From contig CM040765.1 in NCBI GenBank assembly GCA_022829145.1, positions 13,417,792-13,481,791 on the forward strand: a stretch of DNA of 64,000 nucleotides. The letters run 5' to 3'. The first letter of the stretch is position 1; each line of letters starts with the position of its first letter. This document shows, piece by piece, positions 36,914 to 49,600 of the stretch. A program made the position numbers and the translations under genes. The DNA comes from Albula goreensis (taxonomy: Eukaryota > Chordata > Actinopteri > Albuliformes > Albulidae). The notes under the pieces were generated by a model. That model was not told the origin of the DNA and did not search any database. It saw only the letters and a list, made by a program, of their open reading frames with translations.

Positions 36914-39900
36914 CAGTGGAGAGAACAGAATGGTGAGGCAGACATTGGTGAGGACAGGGTTTTTTTTTCCACACCCTGGAAAGGATACTAATTTAATCAT
37001 GCAATAAAATGTGTTTCTGTATCCTCAGACCATGAAGGAGTCTTGGGTTCTTAACAAACTGACTGTTGAAAAGATTTGGGGCCTGAGTCTTAAAGCTGAA
37101 CGGTCTGAAGGCTTGTGGGATGGATGCCTTGAACACTATCTGCAGACCATTCTATTTTATGGGAAAAAGAAAATTCGGTTTCAGCCACAAATTCCCCATC
37201 AGTTGCCTCATTTTGGGACACTCACAGATGTTCCTATTGTGTCTCTTCTCTAAGTTTTATGAAGTCTTTTAAAAAAAAATGTAAGAAATTTTTATCCCAG
37301 ATCTTGTTTTTTCCTTCCAGTTTGGAATGCTTAAATGTATCTGTTATGCTGCCTCATCTCTCTTCAATTCAAAATACTCCACCACTCAGACCCCAATCGA
37401 GCTGAGCTGTCTTTTTAAGGAAAATGCTGCTTGTTCCCAGCTTGTATTGAGATTGAAGGCCATTATTTTCTATGTGACTGTGTGTCCTCATTCTATTGTC
37501 TTGCTTTAAAAAACAGACCCCTCTGTCTCGTATGGAAATAACACTGACCTTTTCTGATTTATCACAAACGTGTGTAGGTGTAGTCATTGAAGTGGAAAAT
37601 TCAGGGCTTTGAATTTTATGCGCGTGAAAGACATTTGAAAGTCAGTTTGACAGCTTTGGCCCCGGAGGATATTGATTAAACAGCGAGTTCTCTCCCTGTA
37701 CATTGCAAGAGCCAACACTTTGAAGACTGTTGTATGAGCCTGATAATTTCAAACCCATCTTTGGCCCTGAAAAGGTTACCATGGCTATTGTTGTGTGGGT
37801 GCAGGGTCCATGTTTTGCAAAATATAAACAGTACAGGGAGAGATTTTGTCCCTGATAATGGCTTCTGATCAGTTCCAGCAGTTTTGCATTGTGTATTTGG
37901 GGCTAGTATCATGTTGGGAGAGAGTGAACCTAGAGGTTTAGCAGACCATTACACTTGTTTGCTACATATTCTTATTGGAACATAATGGATTGAATATACA
38001 TTAATTTGCTCCTATCTAATGTACAGATATCCACATATGGCAAAGTATGGATCACAACAGTATTTAATACAATTCAACTTTTTGTTCAATTTCAACATAT
38101 GTCTTGGTATATGGGTGTCATTTTAGAGGTAGGTCAAATTGACATGGCGAGTGTAAGTACTCTTACTTAGATCATTGTGCAACACCATTTTCAAGCTGCC
38201 GAATGGAGTATGTCAGGGTAATCTTCATTTATGCAATGCATTGGTTTACTGTTGACATTTCAAACTAAACAAGTTTCATTTTGAAAAGTGCAAGACAACT
38301 GAATGATGTACAGATGATTTTACACAGAGTTACTCCTGGTCAGCTTAAAAGTGCAGCAAAGTTCAAAGACTTATTCCATAACAAATGAGAAATAAGGCCA
38401 AACAGAAGTCCTTATTGTCATTAAGACCAACATCACATGACTAATGCAAGGCAATAACACTGCATCCAGTTGTCTTTGTTATGCTAGAGTAGCATCTGTG
38501 TTTACTTATGCCAGATCTTCTCTTTTATTTTCAGAACTGGCTGGAAGTTCAACCTTAACCCTGGTTTTCTTCTGATTGCGACTGAACCACAATGAGAGTG
38601 CAAGCCAGCGAAAAATGGTTTTGGGAGTAATGTGAAGGTTATTTTTATTCATTTTTGTAGGAAATAAAGTTGGGAGGAGAACACATGATTATCTGTAGGG
38701 GAATGTAATGGCTGGGTCAGGGACTGTGTTTCTTTAATTAGAAGAGTTATAATTTTAAATAATTTAGCTTTAGACCAGAATTTCTGTTTTATGAAACAGC
38801 AATTAGTGCTTGGCAAACACTACATTTGGAAAAGCTCTGTCGGCAGCTGCCTAATTGGCCTCACACTGTATCTTACTTTCTTCCTTGGCCCACATGCTGT
38901 GAATGCAATGCTCCCTCCCTCTGGAGGACATACCTGTGATGCACAGTCTAAATAAGGAGAAACACAGAGGATAAAGTATACAATGAGCAGGGAACAACAT
39001 CAATGAAAAAGTCAATTGATAGGACATACGGGGTACATAATGTAATGAGAATGGGTTTCTGGTGCAAAAATGGAAATGTGACTTAGATTTGATGTACTGT
39101 CAATGCATGGACAAAAACCTGAAGTGCTTTGTTTGTGACTGTGTTATCTACTGCAGAGTCCATTGGTCCTTTTAAGTGGTTCAGCTGCACCTTCTCTGGT
39201 GAACAAGTCAAGGTCAAGAGGTTAGCCATTCTCAATATTATTTTTGCCAAACACCTGGATTAACAATTGCTGTGCGTATGGTTCTGGGAACACCATTGTA
39301 CTTCGGTGTTCACCTGAAACAAATCACAGTGTTTTTCCAATTGGCCAAATCTTTTATAGCCCCACATGACCCTTTCCGTTTCAGTAATGATGTCATTAGC
39401 TTGTCCCACCTTAGGCTGTTTATTAAAAAAGCTAACTAATTACCTCCTTGTGAATGAATCCATTTTTAATGTTGCTTGTCAACCTCTCACTGGGTGCAAA
39501 GCAAACTTAAATCAACCCTAATAGTTTTATTTTATTGCGTTGTCTCCTCGCAGGAGAGCTTTATGAGGAGTGGGTTTCCTTGAAGGCAGTCCCATGTTCT
39601 GTAATGCTCCTTTAACATTACCCGTGCCAGAGCCCAGCCTGCCAGAGGTCACTTATTTCACTTGCTGAATCCTCAAGAGCATTCCATTATTTTTTCACCA
39701 TTGTCTAACACCATTCTTAAAATGATTCACAGAACAGGGTTTAAATTGGTATGTTATGTTTAATCCCATGAAACATGCACATACACATGCACATATTTCC
39801 AATTGGTGTTGGAAATAAAAAGTCCAAAATGGATGTTGAAATTGGACTGTGTCCTCAATTTAATAGCCATGGCATGGATAAGGATCCTTTCCAACCCTAG

Positions 39901-41094
39901 AAAACACAAGTCCATCAATATCGAGCCTCACTATTCACTGGAAAATCCAAGTGACAATGAGTTTTTCTTCCTTCACTATAATTGTATGGGGCATAGTGTA
40001 TGTTGTAACATGTGCCAGTCACACCATGGTTTCTCCATGGGCATTGGGGACTTAAACTCTGCCCCACTGAGGTACACAGGGCCTAAATATGAACAAAGGC
40101 AGTGAAGGCACAGACTGGACATTGCACTCAAATCTTCTGCTCCTCATGTCCGGCTCTCATGTCGTGCCTTACACAATTACTGAGTTTTCTGCCTCCTGCT
40201 TCCACTTTCGTATCCTCGGTTACGCACGATGTCATGAACTACATTTGAGGCCTAGAAGCCAAGAATGGGCCGGGTATTTTTGGCTTCATCCCCATCACCA
40301 TCTGTTTCTCTCGGCCCTACAACAGTAAAACAGGTCTCAACCTGGCCAAGGGACATCTACTTTTCTTTCTCCATGTGTTTCATAGATATACGTAAATATC
40401 AGATATATGTCCATATCACTGTTTGTTATTGTAGCTGGTTGTTTTGAATTTATGTATGTAATCCAATTTTATGTTTCAGTATGTTTCAGTCAGTGAAGTC
40501 ACAGAGATGAATAAATGTTTCTCAGTGCGGGCAGAGAGGCAGAACAATGAAGGTTTCTCTCACGTTTCTGTCCTTGTGAAAACCAAGAGACAAGGTCAGT
40601 ACCATGGAAGACTCATGACTTGACAGCTCATTGTCCTTACAAAGAATGATTGTCCTGACAGCTGTCTGCTTGCTGCAATTGTCTAAAAATGATATGCTAA
40701 TTAAAGTCCTTGTGAGTAGACAAGTGCTTTGCTTTGCTGGTATGTTATTTATTTTTAATTACATGACTTTCAGAATATTGAAGTGTTAACAACAAAAAGA
40801 ACAATAACAGCAGCAGCAGCAGCAGCAATAGTAGTAGTAGTAGTAATAATATCAATATATGTGAGGTATAAATATATAGGTTACCTAATTTCACGAGCTA
40901 AATGTACACTCTCAAAGCAAGCAGTAGTGTCACCCTACAGTATTCAAGATAACGCTGCGTTATAATTCAACTGTTTCATTTTGGTTAGGCGTTGTTATTT
41001 CAGTCTTGAGCCCTTTGTTGGTCTAGTATTTGTCTCAAATGCAAACATAAGCTAAAATGTGAGAGTAACGTTACTGCCTTCGATAGACACAGAA
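36914..41094. other. intergenic sequence upstream of tmtc2
   Basis: No gene recognised. It includes a compound triplet repeat at 40808-40850. Open frames such as 39803-40105 (+) show no family features. Confidence 0.55.
40808..40850. repeat. compound (CAG)6-(TAG)5-(TAA) triplet repeat
   Basis: Six CAG units, a CAA interruption, then five TAG units passing into TAATAAT. It lies about 0.7 kb upstream of the tmtc2 start. Confidence 0.88.
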
Positions 41095-41517
41095 AGCAAT
41101 GGAACAGAGCCTGTTTGAAATTCTACAAGGACGCAAAAGGAGGGAGGAGCTCTGCGCAAGCGCGGGGCGACGTTTTACCACACGCGGATCAAGCTCTCGG
41201 TATTATATTCTGTGAAGGTTCACAAGTCCAGCACTCGAGAGAGTAAAGCCTTCAGAATATTGTCAGCTGCAAAATGAATATTAGACACCGTCTATCCGGA
41301 TCAACAACGACCTCCACGCGGTAGCGATGGGTTAGAGAACCTGCGTTCGGATTACCCACTTTGACGACTTTGCAAGGATGGAAGTTGAAATGTCTGGTTC
41401 AAACAGAGGCATGCTGACAAAGGCGAAAAACTGAGACAGATTGAGAGGGTGGGAAAAGATTTTCCTCCCCTCTGTATTTTATTTTACTTCCTTTCCTTTC
41501 TTTTTCTTTTTTGAGAA
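41095..41517 (+). promoter_or_regulatory. tmtc2: probable tmtc2 promoter and 5'UTR
   Basis: CpG density rises here relative to the flanks. TGCGCAAGCGCG at 41153-41164 differs at one position from the NRF1 palindrome. A TATTATAT string at 41201-41208 could act as a TATA-like element. The transcription start is not visible in sequence; about 41220-41240 is a guess from the TATA spacing. A long pyrimidine tract at about 41461-41513 ends TTTTTGAG just before the ATG and could be a 3' splice site, so a spliced leader is an alternative. Confidence 0.5.
41274..41434 (+). other. three upstream ORFs in the tmtc2 leader
   Basis: uORF1 at 41274-41324 encodes 16 residues. uORF2 at 41327-41335 is Met-Gly-stop. 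uORF3 at 41378-41434 encodes 18 residues and holds two further in-frame ATGs. All terminate before the tmtc2 ATG at 41518. If the transcript starts upstream of 41274 they would lie in its 5'UTR and could limit ribosome access to the main start. Confidence 0.5.
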
Positions 41518-41600
41518 ATGATTGAAGAGTTGGTGTGCAGCTCCGTTGCTTTGGTCCTCTATCTCAACACGCTGGGCGCAGATTTCTGCTACGATGACAG
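41518..41600 (+). CDS. tmtc2: TMTC2 coding exon 1 (N-terminus)
   Basis: ATG opens MIEELVCSSVALVLYLNTLG, followed by ADFCYDD and a split codon before the donor AG|GTACAG. The match to the human TMTC2 N-terminus (MI-ELV..., LYLNTLSADFCYDD, from memory) is strong, and TMTC1 and TMTC3 start differently. TMTC2 is a multipass ER protein with C-terminal TPR repeats. The TMTC family O-mannosylates cadherin-type ectodomains, and TMTC2 is also reported to bind SERCA2B. This exon covers the start of the first membrane helix and the acidic YDD at the luminal loop, the position of the presumed catalytic Asp motif in GT-C enzymes. The ATG has G at -3. The exon ends in phase 2; the next codon would complete Ser (AG|C) in the human gene. 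Only 27 of about 836 residues lie in the window. Confidence 0.88.
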
Positions 41601-44168
41601 GTACAGAGTGAAACAATTCAACCCGTCAGATCCTGTGTCATTTTACTTTTCTTTCCTGAAAGCGTGATTTATTGTCATTGGCATAACGAGTTGCCCGACG
41701 GAAAAACACATTGTCCGTTATATATATTTAAGGTTGATAAATAACGTACTGTATCATGCTGTTTTCCTCTCATCGATATTCTTTTCACGATAAGAAGTTT
41801 GCAACATTTGATTGAACATTACACATTTGTAGTTAAACGTCAAGCTGAAGAATAAGTGTGACAGAATGAGTCATTTGAACAAAGTGAGGCCACAGAGCTG
41901 CGACCGCAAGCACGCTTTAACAACTGTCTGTACGCTTTGTTGTTTAGTGGTCATTCGCCTACGGGTTCTTCTCGCGCATCTAAGATGCGGTACTCATAAC
42001 TGCACATTGTTTTTAATTACATGGGTGTGTGACACTTAAATCATAAGAGGGCTAAGGGTTGTCTCTCCTTTTTTGTCGGAGGCTTTGATGATTTCAATGT
42101 TATTTTATGGAAGTGGTGTCGACTGGTCACCCACAACTGTCCTTTGTTCTAATTCAGGTCTTAATTACTTAATTGGAGGTATTGATGTGGACAGAAATGC
42201 AAATTCCATAGTTCCACGTGTCACCGAACAGCTGGAGATGCGTGATATATTGACGTCGCCTTTAGATCTTCATTTCTGTACTATGAATACGATCACTAGG
42301 CGATGCAGTCACTGAAATCGCTACACGTGTTGCCGAAATGTATTAGCTAACAAATCACCCAGGACGTCAGGCTCCATTTAGAGGCAACTATCCATAAAGT
42401 GCAGGCGTTTCCCTTGGGTCGGAATTCTCAACTTAATTGGTCTTAAATTGAATTTAAATTTGAGAAAACATGTAGTTGCACAGGACTTTGAGTTGTATCG
42501 CACTTTGCAAAGCAAACTTAAGTTGTTTGTAGTAGTAACAATAAAGATAATAATCATCATGATCATTTTCATCCTACGTTTCTTTCAAGGGTTCAGTGCC
42601 TCGATTGCTGTTTTCAGTAGTTTTTTTGGTCGTAATTTCTGTAGGGTATACCATGCTTTTTTATTCAGCTCACGAATCATGAGATGGTTTAGGCTATGTC
42701 AGAACCATAAATATTATTAATACACGATAAAACAGATGTGTTGTTCAGAGTTCAAAGAAATCCAGAATCACAGCGAAATCCACAGGTGCGGTCATTTTCA
42801 CAAGCTGTTGAATAGCAAGTGTTCAGAAACAAAATGTGCCACAAACTGGTAGTCTAAATCAATCTTCATTTTAACATTTTCAGGATAAAAGGGAGCTGAT
42901 AGTACGTTTTTATTATCTGTTGAAAGTATATAATTCGGTGGGAGTTCATTGTGATTTACAGTAAGCATTTAATTGTAACATAAAGCTATCCAGATAATTA
43001 GCATACGGGGTTTTTGTGTCTAAAAAGGTTTTGCGCTCAACCTATGTATTCTAGAAACGTACACGAATGCCTGACAAAGTAGGAGTAGCGGACTCCGTTT
43101 TCCTCTCAAATAAGGTACCTTTACCTTTACGAACCTCCTGCAGGTATTCAATAATCAATGAAAATTCGTACAATTGGTTCTTTATTGTGGAATGCACGTG
43201 CTCCCGTGCAGTTGGGTTTGGGAGTTCATTTCGTAAAATACTCCAACATTGATCCTAATTCCCAAAAAGAATGTGTAACATTTTAACGGTTTTCTGCAAT
43301 GTGGAATGTAGCGAATGTGGCTCTCAGTGTACAGTGTCTGGCTCGTGCGGCTTTCATGTTTGGCATTTACTGTGGCCTTTCTGTGGCCCGCCTTTCTTCA
43401 CGTGTGCGGATTAGTTTGCGTGCTGCAATTAGTGCCCTCTGTAGTAAACTGGTTCACAAGTCACCAGGGAAGACCTTATTTTGAGGTTTTTTGCATGTAA
43501 CCTTCTACGCTTTTACGCTATTGGCGGATTTTCTGTTTTATATGTGGTTTATGTATCATATCCATTGCCCAAGTGGATATTAAATAATGCGTTTTCATTG
43601 TAGGCATAGCATGCATATATACTGTACATAAATTATACAGTAATCGTATCATATGAATATGAATGTGATAATGCGGTATTCACATCAGGAAGTAATTTCC
43701 TTAAGCAGTATCAGTTTTGTTGAAATTCATTCTATGCCTCTGTAGCACTTACGAGTTAAAGTTATATGGTACAAGGGAACATATACAAATGTACAGCCAA
43801 GGAAATTAATTTTTGTAATGAAGCAGTATTTGGCACAGCATTTTGCATCACTTATTATCAAGAGAGATTTATGGTTAATGATGCAAAAAATGTTACATGG
43901 AACACCATTATCAATTAATAATGCCATGTGACCAGTTTAAGTCTTTGCTGCCTATTAATAATGGGGAATACTGTTGAGATTGCTGCCATTAGGTCATCAT
44001 CATGATTTTCAATTAGTATCAGCACCTTCTTTTCTTATTTTCTTATTCTAGGAGATGTGAATTCCCAGTTGTAACTTCAGGGCCATTTCAATGCTTCAGT
44101 GTCTTATTTCAGTTTGGGAGGTTATAGGCTAGCATATGCATTGTCCCAAGCATACGTTTCAAATTCAG
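41601..44168. other. 5' part of tmtc2 intron 1, nothing recognised
   Basis: AT-rich intronic sequence. Short simple AT/ATA tracts occur (e.g. about 42538-42565) and no other element is supported. Confidence 0.55.
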
Positions 44169-44400
44169 TGCTGTAGAGGGTGGTGTGTTTTCATTCCAAC
44201 CAGTTTTGCAGCTTTAATTTGATCAATTACTCATTCGGTCCTGTGCATGCACCTCTTTGCATTTTCCAGGTTTCCGAGGCAACAGTTGTATTTCAGATGA
44301 AAATCGAACTAATTTATTTTGGGCTGGGCAGTGTGACAGAAATCTTTATCATGATAATTATCGGGGATATTCTTGACATTGATAAGTATCACCGTATATG
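44169..44400. mobile_element. dispersed-repeat remnants (two motifs)
   Basis: About 44169-44250 holds GTTTTCATTCCAACCAG and GCTTTAATTTGATCAATTA. About 44318-44400 holds GGGCTGGGCAGTGTGACAGA and a run of ATCATGATAATTATCG-type sequence ending near TATCACCGTATATG. Both resemble high-copy fish repeats I have seen, but no terminal structure is visible. Confidence 0.3.
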
Positions 44401-44545
44401 TCTTGCATTTTCCGAAGTGTGTGTCACAGTAAGTTCACTCTGCAGCCCACCAGCTGAGCTCAGCGGCTGTTGCAGTGGTTTGGGATGCCATTTGTTCTTT
44501 TTGTGGAAAAGCTCTCTGGTTTTGGGGTTTCTGTATAGTTAGAGT

Positions 44546-44569
44546 ATGTTTTTTCCATGGAAAAAACAT
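44546..44569. repeat. 24-bp perfect palindrome
   Basis: ATGTTTTTTCCA is followed immediately by its exact reverse complement, with no spacer. Flanking bases do not extend the symmetry. Confidence 0.6.
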
Positions 44570-46451
44570 TCTTAAATTCCATTACCTCCATCACCTCCAT
44601 TAATGCCATTGCCTTTTCCCAATCAACCAAGCTTAGCTCTCCCCTGCCTGTCAGCTGTATCATAAAAATGCCCTGCCCTCTCTGGGCGATATTGAATCTT
44701 GTGACCCATATTCAGGCAATGCAAAGCTGGCAAACCTAGGAGCACTGCACATCTGACATGCCTGGTGTATGCTGATGACAGGCACCTGAAAGACCAGCGG
44801 AGCCCATTTTGTATGATCGTGATGGGAAGCATCCAACCATAACCCCCTGTCTGCAGTCGAGTCAACAAGCAATTATGGGCAGCTGGGCCAACCACAGTTG
44901 GAAGTGATACTGGTTTGGATTGAATGCTAGGCTATGGAGTGCATTCACACACTGGAACAGAAGCACTGACTTGCTGCAGGTTGAGTCACCCAGTCTCCCT
45001 GCAGGCTAAAGTTGGCCATTTTGTGTGCTGCTCTTGGTTGTCACGGGTATGTTCAGAGTTAAGTTCTGGACTATTGAGGTCGGACCTTTCTGATTTTTGA
45101 CAAGTGTTTCTCATATTTTGACCTATATTGATATTTTTTTTTAGCTCTGTCATTGCATTTTAAATATAATTTATATTATGTTGTATTTAAAACAAAGTGT
45201 CCAAAAAGGCTTTCAAGACCAACACAACATTGAGCAAACTGAATGTTGGCCACATAAGCCAGATTAAAATTAAATTTAAAAGGTATAATATCAATATTCT
45301 TGATGAAATATTGAATAAAACACCAGCACTCTCTACCCCCTGTGAATTACTGAGAGTTTTTTTTCTTTGAATAAGTGGAGAAACCCTCAGTACTTTTTCT
45401 TTAACCTGTTTAATGATTGAAAGTGGAAATCCAATCCTGTCAGAGTGCGGAGAATAGCCAGCAGCAGTGCTGTGTGCTGCCAGAACCCCACCTGAGAGTT
45501 TAGAGTCAATTTGCCTTTGGAATCCAGCCATTGCTGGGACACAGTGGAATCAGAGGAGGAAACGTGCCATTTCATTTGCACTTTAATTATTTTTGAATAA
45601 AGGGAACGCTCATAAATCAAACATAATGCTTTTCGTCCTGTAACAGCTTGTTTTTTCCAAAGATATATTTTCTTCCCAATGGCAGCCTTGTATATGTGTG
45701 TCTATGTACACATATACATTGCTTCAGCTGAATGAGTTGAATTTCCAAGCTCATAAATGTGAAAATTTCATCGAATTGTAGAGGAAATGTGTCTTTAGTC
45801 TGTGACTGCCAGGTGAGTGATGCATTAACTCTTGGATATGCATGCTGACATAAGAGAGTGTCAGACTCCAAGCAAGCCTCGTATGCTGGAAATACAGAAG
45901 AGCTGCTGTAATTTTTTCCCCAATTATTTTCTCAAATTTTGCCTTTTTCCCAACTCAGACATAACTTGTAGATCTCCTGCTCATAACCCAACCTGCTGGC
46001 TTCAGGACGAGGCAGCCATGAGCACATGACTGCTCCAATATACATGATGACAAACCTTCGCTTCTTTCAACACTGTAGATGCACCTCCAGTGACATATAG
46101 CCCATGTTGTCATAGGAATATGAGGCCAGCATCTTCTCATCTTGTGCATCCACAGGCACCTGGCCTGACCAGGCATGGTTGCTGGAGAGCAATTACCCCA
46201 AAGGAACTAGCCAGCTTACCCTCTATTACTCCTGGTAAGCCTGGGCCAAATGTTGCCTCACCAGTATGGACCTCTGACCATAGCTGACAATGGTGCGACT
46301 AGGATGCTCTCAAAACAGGCATCATTACAGTGTGAGCCACCTGAAGGGCCAACAAGCTGTTATTTTTTATTGATCAAGTATGGCCCTGGAAAAACAAGCA
46401 GTCCTTTGATTATTTGTCCTGATTACTCAATGCTCTGCAAAACTAACACTT
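44570..46451. other. intronic sequence, nothing firmly recognised
   Basis: No gene or named repeat. About 46080-46340 has phrasing reminiscent of a dispersed repeat but was not convincing. Confidence 0.5.
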
Positions 46452-46622
46452 GGGAGGCAGCGTAATATAATGATTAGGAGCTTGACTGGTAACTAAGAGA
46501 TTACTGGTTTCATACCATGTTGGAACACTGGCATTGCATTAGTGTGTAACAATGTGGGCTGTTGAAGGCTGTCGACAAAGGTGGCTGCTGAAACCACTGC
46601 CTTAATGCAATGTAAATGTTAC
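46452..46622 (+). mobile_element. tRNA-derived SINE, diverged
   Basis: The head GGAGGCAGCGTAATATAATG, then ATTAGGAGC, resembles the A-box end of a tRNA-derived SINE. GGTTTCATACC at 46506-46516 is a decayed B box (consensus GGTTCGANTCC). A body follows and it ends near AATGCAATGTAAATGTT. The canonical SINE tail is shortened or absent, so this is an old, probably 3'-truncated copy. Confidence 0.6.
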
Positions 46623-49600
46623 TCTGATCATTCTCATGTTCAACAGCACAGAGGATATCCATTTTATCCATAGTTATAAGCCTGACAAACCGATGAGAAA
46701 ATTATCACTCCAGGAGTTATACTTTCATGTTAATACAAAGGGACTCTTTTACATCCACAGTAGAGAATAAATCATAATTCCTTCCATGTTTCCATTATGT
46801 GCCAGCCTTTGTGTTTGATGGAAGAGGGACAACAGCATGATACATTTCTGTATTTAATAACTGTTGTGTGTTATGATCTGTCAGAATGCTTTCTTGATCA
46901 TTTGTCCACTTAAGGGTCAAACTGGGAATTTCAAAGCCATTTTTTGGGGAGGAGGGGGTGGTTATCGCAGTTTAAGTGCATTAGGGTGTTTATTTTGAAA
47001 CTGATGTTTTTTTTGTTTAAATGACAAACTCCAGCTCTGTGTAATTTTGTTGCAGGAATGTGTTCCATGTTTAAATGGTCAAACGGGGACTTTTTCCTCT
47101 TGGACGGATCTGGCTCTTTCTGTAGTGTCTCTCATTATATTCATGCAGGGGGAAAAAGCACAAAGAGATTAATCACTGTCAGGATGAGCAACACACTTTT
47201 AATCTCACTGCAAGATTTTGGCCTTTCGACTCAAAATGTCAAGAGGAAAGGGAGGAAACTATCAGATGCTGTTATAGAATTTCCTACTATGCCACATGGT
47301 GTTTTATCTCTGTTTATACCACGGCCACATTGAATTCTTGTTTTTGGTCGGTTGGAGGGTGTACATGTCTTTCATGTATACAGACACCTGTGATGCAGTT
47401 TCAGCCCTGAGGCTTAATCACTGTTTCAAAGTGATACTGTATCTTTGTAATAACATCATATCTTAGCCATAGAGTCAGCACTAGTTTGTTAATAAAAACA
47501 GCATTTTTATTTTTCAAATACATCAATAAATGTTTTCACTGGGCAGACAGTCAAATGGATGTTTAGCTAGAGGCCACGGTTTAAGCAGGATAATGCACTT
47601 TGAGTTATGTGGTTATGTGAAAATAATGCGCTTCATGAAGGGACCAGCCCTTGGTTTCACTGTGGGATGTTCTTTGACCTCTGTGCCATACTGTATTTTC
47701 ATCCAGCAGTACACTATGCCATGCATTATCCTTTGTTTCTTCATTTAAAAGTGCTCTAAATGCCACATGGTGCTGTAAAATAGTGTTAACAGGCCTTACA
47801 ACATCTCAATGTTTTTATTTATTGGACAGTACAGTACTGTTGATATAGTATCTAAGTCTCTGTATTTGATTCAGTGTAACAAACTCCATAAGAAAAAAGC
47901 AATTCTCTGGGCCATCGATGAAAAGGCTTGATCGACATTTGTAGAACGATTGCAGCTGAATCCTTGCTGTAGAACATTATGTGCTCAACCCTCTTTATTT
48001 TGTGTACTGATTAAAAAATGGTGGTTAACTAATGAAAAAAATATCACTTCCTTGTTTTTGTTGTTGGAAGTTGTCACAAGACCACATTCTTGGCAGATTA
48101 CAAACTGTCATTAATCAAATGTTAAAAAGTGCTGTCTTATTTTGCGGTTACACCAAATGCATGGGACCAAGCTCTCTGCATTTAACCATTCCTCTGCATG
48201 AGGGATGGCAAAGAAATTCTGCATGTTTGGTTCCACCAAATGATATTTATTATGGGTCAATCCTACTGGATGAACAGCAATTATTCACCTGATTATATGT
48301 CACACAATGTAGATCATCTTCCATTAGCATTGCAAATGAAGATTTAACTTCCAGCTACTCATGAGTGGGTGTAAATTCAACATTCCACACATAGTACTTC
48401 CATTCCACTGTCTGGGAAGGATTTACAGTGTGCAGCAGCAGCAGTCATTTAGGGTCAGAACCTCTCATACAAGTATCCACAAATGTCCTCTGTTTATTCC
48501 CCTGCTAGTGGAATATCAGACTTAAATTAGGTATCAGGGGGTTTGCTGTAGTCTTTCAATAAAGGGATCCAGATTTACAATGCATTGTGGGATTTTGCAG
48601 ATGAATGTTAAACAACACTTGCAATGAGTGTTTGCCACAGGTGACATCATTATGACAACCCAATGCAAATGTAAACATGATCAAAAAACTAAAACAGATG
48701 TAAAATGATACACAAAACTATGTAATTTTAATTTCTTATGTTTTTGGTCTTACCATCAGGGTTTTGTGCTTGTGTCAGGGGCTGGATATTAAGCAGAAAA
48801 GTGAAGGAGACTTTCAGTTGTCAGGTGTTTACCCCCATGATTGCCTCTGCTGCTTACAGGAATACTGTTTAAGAAAATCACTGTCTTCTGCTGTTTGACA
48901 TGTGTTTGGCTACTTTTTTAGAGCTACATAATTAACAGGACAGATGTTTTGAATTATATTCATGAATCCCTCTAGTGCTGTTTTTGTGGTTGCTGGATGC
49001 AGGATAATCTGAAAGAATCTGCAGTTTTTAACAAGATTTGTGGCTGTGTGATTTTGTTGAGTAGTCTCAGAACCCAGATGGACAGATGTTGTGAGATCTC
49101 TTGCTTTCTGGGAACAGCCCTCAGTATAGCAGTGATCACCCTGCGACCTGCCCTCACCGAATTGATGTGATTGGTTAGAAAATGGAATAGAAGCCTGATT
49201 CAGGTCTGAAAAGCTGCCAGGTTTATCACTCTTCGCTCCAATGCTGTAGCAGTCTTGTAGCGGGGAGGTATAATGCCAGCGAGGATAAGAGCAACAGAAA
49301 GCAGTTTTTCAAGTTCCAAATCCACATGAGCCAAGTGAAACCTAACCCCCCCCAATAAACACACCCCAAACTTTTACAACTGAGTGCTTTTTACTTGCAT
49401 GGTCAGTAGTATTGAAATCTGCTCCCTGTTCAAGCAGTGACCTTTTCAGTCCTGTCATGTATGTATGAGATCTGTGCTGCTACAGCCGCAGTGTCACTGG
49501 TGATAAATGGCTCCCTGTCTGTTCCGTTCCCATTTCTCATTTTACGAGACACCACTGCCCAGATTGCATGTTATTTTCACCAGCACCACAAAGGCGTTAT

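Noticed and set aside
41518-41600. Assignment of the second gene to TMTC1, TMTC3 or TMTC4
   Set aside because: The LYLNTL-ADFCYDD pattern right at the N-terminus fits TMTC2; the paralogues I recall have different or longer N-termini.
46080-46340. SINE-like or dispersed-repeat phrasing (GGCCTGACCAGGCATGG and following)
   Set aside because: Some strings felt familiar, but no promoter boxes, tail or ends could be identified.
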